A stretch of 13,664 bases of DNA from an uncultured Oscillospiraceae bacterium (GCA_910577915.1 CAJTOM010000068.1:1-13664), one strand, 5' to 3'. Counted from the first letter of the stretch, positions 1-8,169 are shown. Numbers and translations are program-made. The notes: generated from the sequence alone by a model not told the origin.

Positions 1-1
1 C

Positions 2-1480
2 CGGAGCCGGGAATTGGCCGACGGCCTCCGGGCCCAGGCGCTGGACCGGGCGGACGTGATCGCCGGCAACCCCCCCTGGGTCAACTGGGAGTACCTGCCG
101 GAGCCCTACCGGGCGGGCTCGAAGCATCTGTGGGAGGCCTACGGGCTGTTCTCCGCCAGGGGGCCGGTGCGGAGCTTCGCCAAGGAGGACATCTCCGCGC
201 TCATCACCTACGCCGCCATGGACCGGTTCCTCCGCCGGGGCGGGGTCCTCTCCTTCGTCATCCGCCAGGCGGTGTTCAAGTCCGGGCAGAACGGCTCCGG
301 CTTCCGCCGCTTTCGCATCCGGGAGGGGGAGGCCATCCAGGTGCTGCTGGTGGAGGACCTGTCCGCCCTGCGGGCCTTTGACGCGGCGGGCTCCGCCGCC
401 CTCCTCCTGGCCCGGAAGGGGCCGGAGACGGTCTACCCCGTGCCCTACCGCCTGTGGCGGCGGCGGGAGGGGGCCGGCCTGCTGGCCCCGGACCCCTGCG
501 CCTCCCTGGAGGAGGTGCTCTCCCAGGTGGCGGCGGAGGAGCAGCTGGCGGTGCCCGCGGTGAGGGACGACCCCGCCAGCCCATGGCTCACCGCCGGGGC
601 GGACCGGCTGGCGGCCATGGAGCGGGTCCTGGGCAGCAACAGCTACCGGGCCCGGACGGGGGTGTTCACCGGCGGGGCCAACGCGGTGTTCTGGCTGCGG
701 ATCCTCTCCGCTCAGGGGGGGCGGGTCACCGCCGCCAACGTGCTGGACCGGGCCAAGCGGAAGGTGGAGCAGGTCGCCGTCCCCCTGGAGGGGACCTACC
801 TCTACCCCATGCTCAAGGGGGGCGGCATCCGCCGCTGGCGCACCGCCTACGACGCCTACCTCCTCTGCCCCCACACCGCCCGGACCAGAATACGCCCCGT
901 CCCCCTGGAGGACCTCCGGCGGGAGGCCCCCCTGACGCTGGACTACCTGCTCCGCTTCCGGGAGGCCCTGGACAGCCGGGGGGGCTTCGCCGGCTGGGAG
1001 AAGGAGCTCCAGCGCCAGGCCTTCCACGGGGTGCTGCGGGTGGGGGCCTACACCTTCGCCCCCTACAAGGTGGTCTGGAAGTACATCGCCTCCTCCTTCG
1101 TCTGTGCGGTGGCGGGGAGCGTGGACGACCCCTTCCTGGGCCGCAAGCTGCTGCTGCCCAACGAGAAAGTCATGTACGTGGGCACCGACAGCGAGGAGGA
1201 GGCCTACTACCTCTGCGGCCTGCTCAGCTCCACCGCCGTGGCGGACTGCGTCCGGGGCTACATGAACCCCACCAGCATCTCCGCCCACGTGCTGGACAAG
1301 CTGCGCATCCCCTCCTTCGATCCCGCCGACCCCCGCCATGCCGCTATCGCCGCCCTGTGCCGGGAGGGCCACGGCCAGCCCGATCCCGCCCCCTACATCG
1401 CCGAAATTGACCGGCTGGCCGGGGAGCTGTACGCGCCGCCGGACCCCGGCGGCCGCCCGCCCCCGCCCTATGTGCCGTAG
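2..1480 (+). CDS. Adenine-N6 DNA methyltransferase, C-terminal part (5' end outside window)
   Basis: The reading frame is open to the left edge, so the true start and the SAM-binding motif I lie outside the window. A TTG at 14 is probably not the start. Seen: the catalytic motif IV NPPW (counting from that TTG, residues 19-22), preceded by a hydrophobic strand (DVIAG). A GGVLSFVIRQ strand follows at about 77-86, then a segment ending GFRRFRI. Farther on are a YPMLKGGGIRRWR-type target-recognition motif at about 264 and a C-terminal LLSS...MNPTSISAHVLDKLRIPSFD segment (about 400-437). This order is known from large gamma-class N6-adenine methyltransferases of the Eco57I/TaqI-like type, in which the recognition domain follows the catalytic domain. 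Inference: it methylates adenine in a specific DNA site as part of a restriction-modification or other defence system. Whether a nuclease domain is fused at the N-terminus cannot be seen. The protein ends in a proline-rich tail (PPDPGGRPPPPYVP). No restriction partner lies downstream. Confidence 0.8.
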   Translation, partial: RSRELADGLRAQALDRADVIAGNPPWVNWEYLPEPYRAGSKHLWEAYGLFSARGPVRSFAKEDISALITYAAMDRFLRRGGVLSFVIRQAVFKSGQNGSGFRRFRIREGEAIQVLLVEDLSALRAFDAAGSAALLLARKGPETVYPVPYRLWRRREGAGLLAPDPCASLEEVLSQVAAEEQLAVPAVRDDPASPWLTAGADRLAAMERVLGSNSYRARTGVFTGGANAVFWLRILSAQGGRVTAANVLDRAKRKVEQVAVPLEGTYLYPMLKGGGIRRWRTAYDAYLLCPHTARTRIRPVPLEDLRREAPLTLDYLLRFREALDSRGGFAGWEKELQRQAFHGVLRVGAYTFAPYKVVWKYIASSFVCAVAGSVDDPFLGRKLLLPNEKVMYVGTDSEEEAYYLCGLLSSTAVADCVRGYMNPTSISAHVLDKLRIPSFDPADPRHAAIAALCREGHGQPDPAPYIAEIDRLAGELYAPPDPGGRPPPPYVP

Positions 1481-1494
1481 CCCAAAAACGCAGA

Positions 1495-1530
1495 CCGGGG
1501 AGGGGCCGCTTCAAAGCGGCCCCTCCCCGG
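1495..1530 (-). terminator. Hairpin terminator between convergent genes
   Basis: A perfect GC-rich inverted repeat has a 16-bp stem (arms 1495-1510 and 1515-1530) and the loop TCAA. On the minus strand it is followed, after about 6 bases, by a run of five T (1484-1488 as A on the plus strand), so it best serves the nucleotidyltransferase gene. On the plus strand it lies 14 bases past the methyltransferase stop but has no T run. It may still act in both directions. Confidence 0.75.
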
Positions 1531-1559
1531 CAAAGCATCGTGCTGTGTACATTCCGGCC

Positions 1560-2498
1560 TCACATCCCGGCGGCGCTCCCCCACAGATCCTCGGGGTACA
1601 GCCCCGCCTCGGTCTTCTCCCGCAGGGCCTGGACCACAGAGGGCTTGTCCTCCCGGTAGGTGACGCCATACCACTGGTCCGCGCTGGAGAGCACCCGCAC
1701 CTGGGCCCTGCCCCGGCGGAGCATGTCGTCCACCAGCAGGGGCAGATAGCACTCCCCTCTGGCGGGGTTCTCGTCCAGAATCCGGTCCAGGAACACCGGG
1801 AAGCGCTCCTGGGCCTCCCGGAGGAAGCTGTGCTGGAAGCCCCAGAAGTTCATGGACACCAGCGTATCTCCCGGCAGGTGCTCCCAGGTCTGGCCCCCGT
1901 CCTCGGTGAAGCGGCCGCCGTCCCCGTCCTTCTCGATCTTGGTGCGCTCCACGATCTCCTCCAGCAGCCCGTCGGGGCTGAGGCGGCACACCCCCCGGGC
2001 CACGCTGCCGTGCTCGGTGACGGTGCTGCGCAGGTGGTAGCCCACCATGGCGTACTGGAAGCAGTCGGGCCGGTCCTGGTGGTGGGACAGGTAGTCGAAG
2101 ATCACCCGGAAGGCCTCGGGCCCGTAGCAGTCGTCGGCGTTGATGACGGCAAAGGGCCCGTCGATGAGCTCGCGGGCGGCCAGCACCGCGTGGGTGGTCC
2201 CCCAGGGCTTCTGCCGCCCGAAGGGCACGTGGTACCCCTTGGGCAGGTCCGCCATGTCCTGGAAGGCGTAGCGCACCTCCATGCCCCGGCTGGCCCGGGC
2301 GCCCACCGTCTCCCGGAAGTCCGCCTCCAGCTCCTTGGTGATCACGAAGATCACCCGCTGGAAGCCGGCCCGGCGCGCGTCGAACAGGGAGTAGTCGATA
2401 ATGCTCTGCCCGTGGCCGCCCACGGGGTCCATCTGCTTCAGGCCGCCGTAGCGGCTGCCCAGCCCCGCGGCCAGGACGACCAGTACAGGTTTCTCCAT
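1560..2498 (-). CDS. Nucleotidyltransferase (NTP_transferase) family protein, probable sugar-nucleotide synthesis
   Basis: A 312-residue cytoplasmic enzyme. Seen: the N-terminal nucleotide-binding loop AAGLGSRYGGLKQ (residues 10-22), a typical variant of the LxAGxGxR signature of GT-A-fold nucleotidyltransferases. Also present are VINADD (118-123), whose aspartates should hold the metal ion, and GVTYREDK near the C-terminus (278-285). Known for the family: transfer of a nucleoside monophosphate from an NTP to a sugar phosphate, with release of pyrophosphate. Sugar and nucleotide cannot be named from sequence, and it is not a clear GalU, GlmU or RfbA. The ATG at 2498 is preferred because GGAGGA lies 8 bases upstream. 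A TTG two codons earlier would sit too close to that site. It follows yifB by about 145 bases and appears to have its own promoter, so it is probably an independent unit. Confidence 0.8.
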   Translation of the reverse strand: MEKPVLVVLAAGLGSRYGGLKQMDPVGGHGQSIIDYSLFDARRAGFQRVIFVITKELEADFRETVGARASRGMEVRYAFQDMADLPKGYHVPFGRQKPWGTTHAVLAARELIDGPFAVINADDCYGPEAFRVIFDYLSHHQDRPDCFQYAMVGYHLRSTVTEHGSVARGVCRLSPDGLLEEIVERTKIEKDGDGGRFTEDGGQTWEHLPGDTLVSMNFWGFQHSFLREAQERFPVFLDRILDENPARGECYLPLLVDDMLRRGRAQVRVLSSADQWYGVTYREDKPSVVQALREKTEAGLYPEDLWGSAAGM

Positions 2499-2527
2499 AA
2501 GCAATTTCCTCCATCAAGCATTCCTCA

Positions 2528-2559
2528 TCCGCCCGGCGGACCCTGCCGCCCGGCGGCAG
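2528..2559 (-). repeat. Two adjacent GC-rich hairpins in the nucleotidyltransferase leader
   Basis: Two perfect inverted repeats stand side by side: CTGCCGCC/GGCGGCAG (2543-2559) and TCCGCC/GGCGGA (2528-2540), each with a single central base. They share the core CCGCCCGGCGG. They lie between the candidate promoter and the start codon, so they would form at or near the 5' end of the mRNA. Neither is followed by a T run, so they do not look like terminators. Their role is unknown. Confidence 0.5.
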
Positions 2560-2563
2560 AATC

Positions 2564-2592
2564 AGGATACCATACCGGGCCGCAAAAGTAAA
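2564..2592 (-). promoter_or_regulatory. Candidate sigma-A promoter of the nucleotidyltransferase gene
   Basis: On the minus strand, TTTACT (-35, 2587-2592) and TATCCT (-10, 2564-2569) are separated by 17 bases. Each matches four of six consensus bases. Transcription would start near 2557, about 60 bases before the ATG. This is prediction by eye. Confidence 0.45.
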
Positions 2593-2642
2593 CCGGGCCG
2601 GGACGAGATTCAAAAAGTCTTAACATATTTCGGGAATTTTCG

Positions 2643-4160
2643 CTATCTCCGCAGAATATCCGTATTCCGGTACTGGACGGCCTCCGCCAGGTGCTCGGGG
2701 CCGATGCGCGCCGCCCCGTCCAGATCCGCGATGGTCCGGGCCACCCGGAGGATCCGGTCGTGGCTGCGGGCGGTGAGGCCCATGCGCTCGAAGGCGGCCC
2801 TGAGGATGCGCTCCCCGGCCTCGTCCAGGGTGCAGAACCGGCCCGCCATGGCGGCGGTCATGTGGGCATTGCAGGCGGTCCCCGTCCCCTCGAAGCGCTC
2901 CGCCTGCCGCGCCCGGGCGGCGTTGACCCTGGATCGGACGGCGGAGGAGGGCTCCGGCTTCTCCCGGCGGCGCATGGCCTCGAACTCCACCGAGGGGACC
3001 TCCACGTGCAGATCTATCCGGTCCAGCAGGGGCCCGGAGATGCGGGCGGTGTACTTCTCCACCATGGCGTCGGTGCAGGTGCACCGCCCCGAGCTGTGGC
3101 CCCGCCAGCCGCACCGGCAGGGGTTCATGGCGCACACCAGCATAAACCGGCTGGGCAGGCGCACGGTGCCGGCGGTGCGGGTGATGGTGACCTCCCCGTC
3201 CTCGATGGGCTGGCGCAGCACCTCCATGGCGTCCCGGCTGAACTCCGGCAGCTCGTCGAGGAACAGTACCCCGTTGTGGGCCAGGGAGATCTCCCCCGGC
3301 CTGGGGAAGGTCCCGCCCCCGGCCAGGGCGGCGGCGGACACGGTATGGTGGGGGCTGCGGAAGGGCCGGCGGGTGAGGAGGGGGCTGCGCCGGTCGGTCA
3401 TCCCCGCCACGGACCAGACTTCGGTGGCCTCCAGCGCCTCCCGCCGGGTCATGTCCGGCAGGATGGAGGGCAGGCGGCGGGCCAGCATGGACTTCCCCGC
3501 CCCCGGCGAGCCGATGAGCAGAATGTTGTGCCCCCCGGCGGCGGCGATCTCCAGGGCCCGCTTCACATTCTCCTGGCCCATGACCTCTGAGAAGTCCGGT
3601 CCCGCCTCCGGCTCCTCCGGCCGGACCCAGGGGGCGGCGGGGCGCAGCCGCGTCCCGCCCCGCAGGTGCTCGAGCAGGGAGGCGGCGTCCTCCACCGGGT
3701 AGACCGTCAGCCCGCCGGCCAGGGCGGCCTCGGCGGCGTTCTCCGCCGGGACGTACAGCTCCCGGATCCCGCCTCTGGCGGCGGCCATGGCCATGGGGAG
3801 CATCCCGGCGATGGGCCGCAGGGCCCCCGACAGGGACAGCTCCCCCAGAAAGGCGGCCTCCGCCGGCGGGGGCTCGATGTCCCCCTGGGCGGCCAGGATG
3901 CCCAAAAAGATGGGCAGATCGTACACGGTGCCCTCCTTCCGCAGGGCGGCGGGGGCCAGGTTGACGGTGATCCGGGACACGGGGAAGCGGGCGCCGCTGC
4001 TCTTGACGGCCGCCCGGACCCGCTCTCTGGACTCCTTGACGGCGGCGTCCGGAAGCCCCACCACGTCGAAGGCCGGGAGCCCGCCCGACAGGGCGCACTC
4101 CACCGCGATCTCGTAGCCTGCGATCCCCTGGAGGCCGAGGGAGTTGATGGTGACGACCAT
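2643..4160 (-). CDS. YifB/ComM family Mg-chelatase-like AAA+ ATPase
   Basis: A 505-residue cytoplasmic protein of the family's usual length. Seen: an N-terminal ChlI/Lon-like domain (about 1-165, beginning MVVTINSLGLQGIAGYE) and a Mg-chelatase-type AAA+ core with Walker A GSPGAGKS (217-224) and Walker B VLFLDELPEF (298-307). The family's cysteine cluster NPCRCG...RCTCT is present (C348, C350, C360, C362). A C-terminal ChlI-type domain includes ARSHDRILRVARTIADL (464-480). Known for the family: ComM is a hexameric helicase that drives branch migration of incoming single-stranded DNA during natural transformation. Orthologues outside that setting are widespread and their role is less certain. 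The ATG at 4160 is supported by AAGGAG 8 bases upstream. No strong terminator follows its stop. Clostridial copies often neighbour dprA or topA, but here the neighbours are PFOR (divergent) and a nucleotidyltransferase. Confidence 0.93.
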   Translation of the reverse strand: MVVTINSLGLQGIAGYEIAVECALSGGLPAFDVVGLPDAAVKESRERVRAAVKSSGARFPVSRITVNLAPAALRKEGTVYDLPIFLGILAAQGDIEPPPAEAAFLGELSLSGALRPIAGMLPMAMAAARGGIRELYVPAENAAEAALAGGLTVYPVEDAASLLEHLRGGTRLRPAAPWVRPEEPEAGPDFSEVMGQENVKRALEIAAAGGHNILLIGSPGAGKSMLARRLPSILPDMTRREALEATEVWSVAGMTDRRSPLLTRRPFRSPHHTVSAAALAGGGTFPRPGEISLAHNGVLFLDELPEFSRDAMEVLRQPIEDGEVTITRTAGTVRLPSRFMLVCAMNPCRCGWRGHSSGRCTCTDAMVEKYTARISGPLLDRIDLHVEVPSVEFEAMRRREKPEPSSAVRSRVNAARARQAERFEGTGTACNAHMTAAMAGRFCTLDEAGERILRAAFERMGLTARSHDRILRVARTIADLDGAARIGPEHLAEAVQYRNTDILRR

Positions 4161-4180
4161 AAGGAGGGCTCCTTTCTTCG

Positions 4181-4196
4181 CCGCCCGGCCGGGCGG
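4181..4196. repeat. Perfect 16-base palindrome in the yifB leader
   Basis: CCGCCCGG followed directly by CCGGGCGG forms a perfect self-complementary palindrome between the candidate yifB transcription start (near 4210) and its ribosome binding site. It could be a protein-binding operator on DNA or a short hairpin in the mRNA. It repeats the CCGCCCGG core of the hairpins in the leader of the next gene. Confidence 0.45.
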
Positions 4197-4216
4197 GGCG
4201 CTGTCGTGTTTTTTCC

Positions 4217-4246
4217 ATTATACCACATCCGCCGCCCCTCCACCAA
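4217..4246 (-). promoter_or_regulatory. Candidate sigma-A promoter of yifB
   Basis: On the minus strand there is a perfect TATAAT -10 (4217-4222) with the extended element TGG directly before it, and TTGGTG as -35 (4241-4246) at 18-base spacing. Transcription would begin near 4210, about 50 bases before the yifB ATG. The extended -10 makes up for the weaker -35. Confidence 0.65.
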
Positions 4247-4330
4247 TTTGCAATAATCGCCAAAAAAAGGCCGCTATTTTTGCTATTCCGGAGAAAAAGA
4301 AAAATTTCCGAAAATGGAGCAAACATAACA

Positions 4331-4359
4331 TTTACATAGAGAAAATTTCGTGGTATATT
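4331..4359 (+). promoter_or_regulatory. nifJ: Strong candidate sigma-A promoter of nifJ
   Basis: TTTACA (-35, 4331-4336) and TATATT (-10, 4354-4359) are spaced by exactly 17 bases in an AT-rich stretch that stands out from the GC-rich surroundings. Transcription would start near 4366, giving a leader of about 64 bases before the nifJ ATG. The near-consensus fit suits a highly expressed fermentation gene. Confidence 0.7.
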
Positions 4360-4429
4360 AATGAACGTATGAGTACCTTGCTGTGTATTCACACCATGGC
4401 AGTATCAAATATTCAGGAGGAGCTATTGT

Positions 4430-7400
4430 ATGGCAAGAAAGTTCAAATCCATGGACGGCAACAACGCGGCGGCGCACGTCTCCTATGCGTTTTCCGAGGT
4501 TGCGGCGATCTACCCGATCACCCCGTCCAGCCCCATGGCCGACCTGGTCGACCAGTGGTCCGCCAACGGCCTGAAAAACATCTTCGGCACCCAGGTTAAG
4601 GTTGTCGAAATGCAGTCCGAGGCCGGCGCCGCCGGCGCGGTCCACGGCTCTCTGGGCGCCGGCGCTCTTACCAGCACCTACACCGCCTCCCAGGGCCTGC
4701 TGCTGATGATCCCCAACATGTACAAGATCGCGGCCGAGCAGCTGCCCACCGTGTTCCACGTCTCCGCCCGTACCGTCTCCACCCACGCGCTGAACATCTT
4801 CGGTGACCACTCCGACGTGATGGCCTGCCGTCAGACCGGCTTCGCCATGCTGGCCGAGGGCAACGTGCAGGAGGTCATGGACCTCTCCCCCGTGGCCCAT
4901 CTGTCCGCCATCTCCGGCAAGGTCCCCTTCATCAACTTCTTCGACGGCTTCCGCACCTCCCACGAGATCCAGAAGGTGGCCGTGTGGGACTTCGAGGATC
5001 TGAAGGACATGTGCGACATGGAGGCCGTGGAGGCCTTCCGCAAGCACGCCCTGAACCCCGAGCACCCCGCCACCCGCGGCTCCCACGAGAACGGCGACAT
5101 CTTCTTCCAGCACCGCGAGGCCTGCAACAAGTACTACGACGAGCTGCCCGCGGTGGTCGAGAAGTACATGGGCAAGATCAATGAGAAGCTGGGCACCAAC
5201 TACCGGCTGTTCAACTACTACGGCGCGCCCGACGCGGACCGCGTCATCATCGCCATGGGCTCCATCTGCGACGTGGCCGAGGAGGTCATCGACTACATGA
5301 ACGCCCGCGGCGAGAAGGTGGGCTTGGTGAAGGTCCGCCTGTACCGCCCCTTTGCCGCCGACAAGCTGCTGGAGGCCATTCCCGCCACCGCCAAGAAGAT
5401 CGCCGTCCTGGACCGCACCAAGGAGCCCGGCGCTCTGGGCGAGCCCCTGTATCTGGACGTGGTCTCTGCTCTGGCCAACGCCGGGAAGAACGACGTGAAG
5501 GTCATCGGCGGCCGCTACGGCCTGGGCTCCAAGGATACGCCCCCCTCCAGCGTTTTCGCTGTCTATGAGGAGCTGAAGCTGGAGAATCCCCGCCGTCAGT
5601 TCACCATCGGCATCGTGGACGACGTCACCAATCTCTCCCTGCCCGAGCACGACGCCCCCAACACCGCCGCGGAGGGCACCATCGAGTGCAAGTTCTGGGG
5701 TCTGGGCGGCGACGGCACCGTGGGCGCCAACAAGAACTCCATCAAGATCATCGGCGACCACACCGACAAGTATATCCAGGCGTACTTCCAGTACGATTCC
5801 AAGAAGACCGGCGGCGTAACCATCAGCCACCTGCGCTTCGGCGACAAGCCCATCCGGTCCCCCTACTATATCAATAAGGCCGACTTCGTGGCCTGCCACA
5901 ACCCCAGCTATGTCACCAAGGGCTTCAAGATGGTCAACGACGTCAAGCCCGGCGGCGTGTTCATGATCAACTGCCAGTGGGACTTCGAGGAGCTCAGCCA
6001 CCACCTGAACGCCGAGGCCAAGCGGTATATCGCCAAGAACAATATCCAGCTCTATACCATCAACGCCATCGACCTGGCCGCCAAGATCGGCATGGGCAAG
6101 CGCACCAACACCATCCTCCAGTCCGCCTTCTTCACCCTGGCCAAGGTCATGGGCCAGGCCGAGGCCATCCAGTACATGAAGGATGCCGCCACCAAGTCCT
6201 ACTCCAAGAAGGGCGAGGACGTGGTGAAGATGAACCACGAGGCCATTGACGCCGGCGCCACCGCCTTCGTCAAGATCGACGTGCCCGCCGACTGGGCCAA
6301 CGCCGCGGACGACAAGGCCGCTCACGCCCTGGAGGGCAAGGCCGAGCTGGTCACCATGGTCAAGGACATTCTCCACCCCGTGGGCAAGATGGACGGCGAC
6401 AGCCTGCCGGTGTCCGTGTTCATGCCCCACGTGGACGGCCAGTTCGAGCTGGGCGCCGCCGCCTACGAGAAGCGCGGCGTGGCCGTCTCCGTTCCCACCT
6501 GGGATCCCGAGAAGTGCATCCAGTGCAACACCTGCGCCTATGTCTGCCCCCACGCCACCATTCGCGCCTTCGCCCTCACCGAGGACGAGGTCAAAAACGC
6601 CCCCGAGGGGCTGAAGACCGCCGCCGTCAAGGCCGGCAAGGGCAAGGGCGTGTACACCTACGCCATCGGCGTCAGCCCCCTGGACTGCATGGGCTGCGGC
6701 GTGTGCGTGGAGGCCTGCCTTGCCAAGGACAAGGCCATCAAGATGGTGCCCCAGGAGAGCGAGCTGACCCAGGCCCAGGTGTGGGACTACCTGGTGAAGA
6801 CCGCCCCCAAGGCCGACATGCAGGACAACACCGTCAAGGGCAGCCAGTTCAAGCAGCCCTACCTGGAGTTCTCCGGCTCCTGCGCCGGCTGTGCCGAGAC
6901 CAGCTACGCCCGTCTCGTCACCCAGCTCTTCGGCGACCGGATGTATATCTCCAACGCCACCGGCTGTTCCTCCATCTGGGGCGGCCCCGCGGCCACCAGC
7001 CCCTACTGCACCAACAGCGAGGGCAAGGGTCCCGCGTGGTGCAACTCCCTGTTTGAGGACAACGCCGAGCACGGCCTGGGCATGTTCGTGGGCCAGAAGG
7101 CCATCCGCAGCGCCCTGGCCGAGGAGACCAGGAAGCTCATCGCCATCGAGTGGGCCGTTCCCGCGCTGAAGGAGGCCGCCCAGAAGTGGCTGGACACCAT
7201 GGAGGACGGCGAGGCCAACCAGGCCGCCGCCAAGGCCTACATTGCCGCCCTGGAGCAGGGCGTGTGCACCATCGACGAGGTCACCGCCTTTGTCTCCAGC
7301 CCTGCCGCCAAGGACGCCTTCGGCGACAAGCTGCCCGAGATGCAGGCCCACGCCCAGGAGCTGAAGGCCAGCGGCGCGCAGTTCTGCGACTGCGACGCCT

Positions 7401-8107
7401 GCAAGCTGTGCCTGAGCATCCTCTCCAAGAAGGAGTACCTGAACAAGAAGAGCGTGTGGATCTTCGGCGGCGACGGCTGGGCCTACGACATCGGCTACGG
7501 CGGACTGGACCACGTCCTGGCCTCCGGCGAGGATGTCAACGTTTTCGTTTTCGACACCGAGGTGTACTCCAACACCGGCGGTCAGGCCTCCAAGGCCTCC
7601 AACATCGGCCAGGTGGCCCAGTTTGCCGCCGCCGGTAAAGAGATGAAGAAGAAGAGCCTCAGCGAGATCGCCATGCAGTATGGCTACGTGTACGTGGCCC
7701 AGGTGGCCATGGGCGCCAACACCGCCCAGACCCTGAAGGCCATCGCCGAGGCCGAGGCCTACCACGGCCCGTCCCTCATCATCGGCTACGCCCCCTGCGA
7801 GATGCACTCCATCAAGGGCGGCATGATGAACTGCCAGAAGGAGATGAAGAAGGCCGTCGATTGCGGCTACTGGAACCTGTTCCGCTTCAATCCCGCCCTG
7901 GCCGCCGAGGGCAAGAACCCCTTCACACTGGACAGCAAGGCGCCCGCTGGCGGTTATCAGGAGTTCCTGATGAACGAGGCCCGCTACGCCCGTCTGACCC
8001 GTGAGTTCCCCGAGCGCGCCGAGGTCCTCTTCGCCCGCAACGAGGAGGCCGCGAAGGAGCGCTACGCCCACCTGATGAAGCTCATCGACCTCTACAAGGC
8101 CGACTAA
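4430..8107 (+). CDS. nifJ: Pyruvate:ferredoxin (flavodoxin) oxidoreductase, single chain
   Basis: A 1225-residue cytoplasmic enzyme that oxidises pyruvate with CoA to acetyl-CoA, CO2 and reduced ferredoxin or flavodoxin. It has the full length of the homodimeric PFOR family. Domains in order: the pyruvate-binding alpha region with YPITPSSPMADLVDQW near the start, the CoA/transketolase-like region, and the gamma-type region with GLGGDGTVGANKNSIK. A ferredoxin-like domain follows with two 4Fe-4S motifs, C696/C699/C702/C706 and C753/C756/C759/C763. Last is the beta TPP domain, with GDGWAYDIGYGG from about residue 1014 and NTGGQASKAS. C818, C821, C846 and C1123 match the expected ligands of the cluster near TPP. 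An extra cysteine group, CDCDACKLC (986-994), lies just before the TPP motif. The ATG is supported by AGGAGG at 4415-4420, spaced 9 bases. Codon use is strongly biased, as expected for abundant expression. It is a monocistronic unit with its own promoter and terminator. Confidence 0.98.
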   Translation: MARKFKSMDGNNAAAHVSYAFSEVAAIYPITPSSPMADLVDQWSANGLKNIFGTQVKVVEMQSEAGAAGAVHGSLGAGALTSTYTASQGLLLMIPNMYKIAAEQLPTVFHVSARTVSTHALNIFGDHSDVMACRQTGFAMLAEGNVQEVMDLSPVAHLSAISGKVPFINFFDGFRTSHEIQKVAVWDFEDLKDMCDMEAVEAFRKHALNPEHPATRGSHENGDIFFQHREACNKYYDELPAVVEKYMGKINEKLGTNYRLFNYYGAPDADRVIIAMGSICDVAEEVIDYMNARGEKVGLVKVRLYRPFAADKLLEAIPATAKKIAVLDRTKEPGALGEPLYLDVVSALANAGKNDVKVIGGRYGLGSKDTPPSSVFAVYEELKLENPRRQFTIGIVDDVTNLSLPEHDAPNTAAEGTIECKFWGLGGDGTVGANKNSIKIIGDHTDKYIQAYFQYDSKKTGGVTISHLRFGDKPIRSPYYINKADFVACHNPSYVTKGFKMVNDVKPGGVFMINCQWDFEELSHHLNAEAKRYIAKNNIQLYTINAIDLAAKIGMGKRTNTILQSAFFTLAKVMGQAEAIQYMKDAATKSYSKKGEDVVKMNHEAIDAGATAFVKIDVPADWANAADDKAAHALEGKAELVTMVKDILHPVGKMDGDSLPVSVFMPHVDGQFELGAAAYEKRGVAVSVPTWDPEKCIQCNTCAYVCPHATIRAFALTEDEVKNAPEGLKTAAVKAGKGKGVYTYAIGVSPLDCMGCGVCVEACLAKDKAIKMVPQESELTQAQVWDYLVKTAPKADMQDNTVKGSQFKQPYLEFSGSCAGCAETSYARLVTQLFGDRMYISNATGCSSIWGGPAATSPYCTNSEGKGPAWCNSLFEDNAEHGLGMFVGQKAIRSALAEETRKLIAIEWAVPALKEAAQKWLDTMEDGEANQAAAKAYIAALEQGVCTIDEVTAFVSSPAAKDAFGDKLPEMQAHAQELKASGAQFCDCDACKLCLSILSKKEYLNKKSVWIFGGDGWAYDIGYGGLDHVLASGEDVNVFVFDTEVYSNTGGQASKASNIGQVAQFAAAGKEMKKKSLSEIAMQYGYVYVAQVAMGANTAQTLKAIAEAEAYHGPSLIIGYAPCEMHSIKGGMMNCQKEMKKAVDCGYWNLFRFNPALAAEGKNPFTLDSKAPAGGYQEFLMNEARYARLTREFPERAEVLFARNEEAAKERYAHLMKLIDLYKAD

Positions 8108-8125
8108 TTTCCCCATAAGCGCGCC

Positions 8126-8156
8126 GAGGCCCCCAGGGATTTCCCCTGGGGGCCTC
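8126..8156 (+). terminator. Hairpin downstream of nifJ
   Basis: A perfect 13-bp inverted repeat (arms 8126-8138 and 8144-8156, loop ATTTC) begins 19 bases after the nifJ stop. An outer AGCGC/GCGCT pair (8119-8123, 8161-8165) may extend it. Only a short pyrimidine tail follows on the plus strand, but the stem is strong and well placed. Confidence 0.7.
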
Positions 8157-8169
8157 TTCCGCGCTCCGC

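Noticed and set aside
2620..4392. 590-codon minus-strand frame over yifB
   Set aside because: Its product is arginine/glycine/proline-rich low complexity in the wrong frame, while the overlapping frame encodes a full YifB protein with its own ribosome binding site.
4395..4429. Possible short upstream ORF in the nifJ leader (ATG at 4395)
   Set aside because: There is no ribosome binding site before it. It runs out of frame into nifJ, and its AGGAGG serves the nifJ ATG.
4358..8116. Antisense open frame of 1252 codons spanning all of nifJ
   Set aside because: It exactly shadows nifJ, whose strong third-position G/C bias removes antisense stops. The translation is a low-complexity G/L/V/H-rich sequence with no domain.
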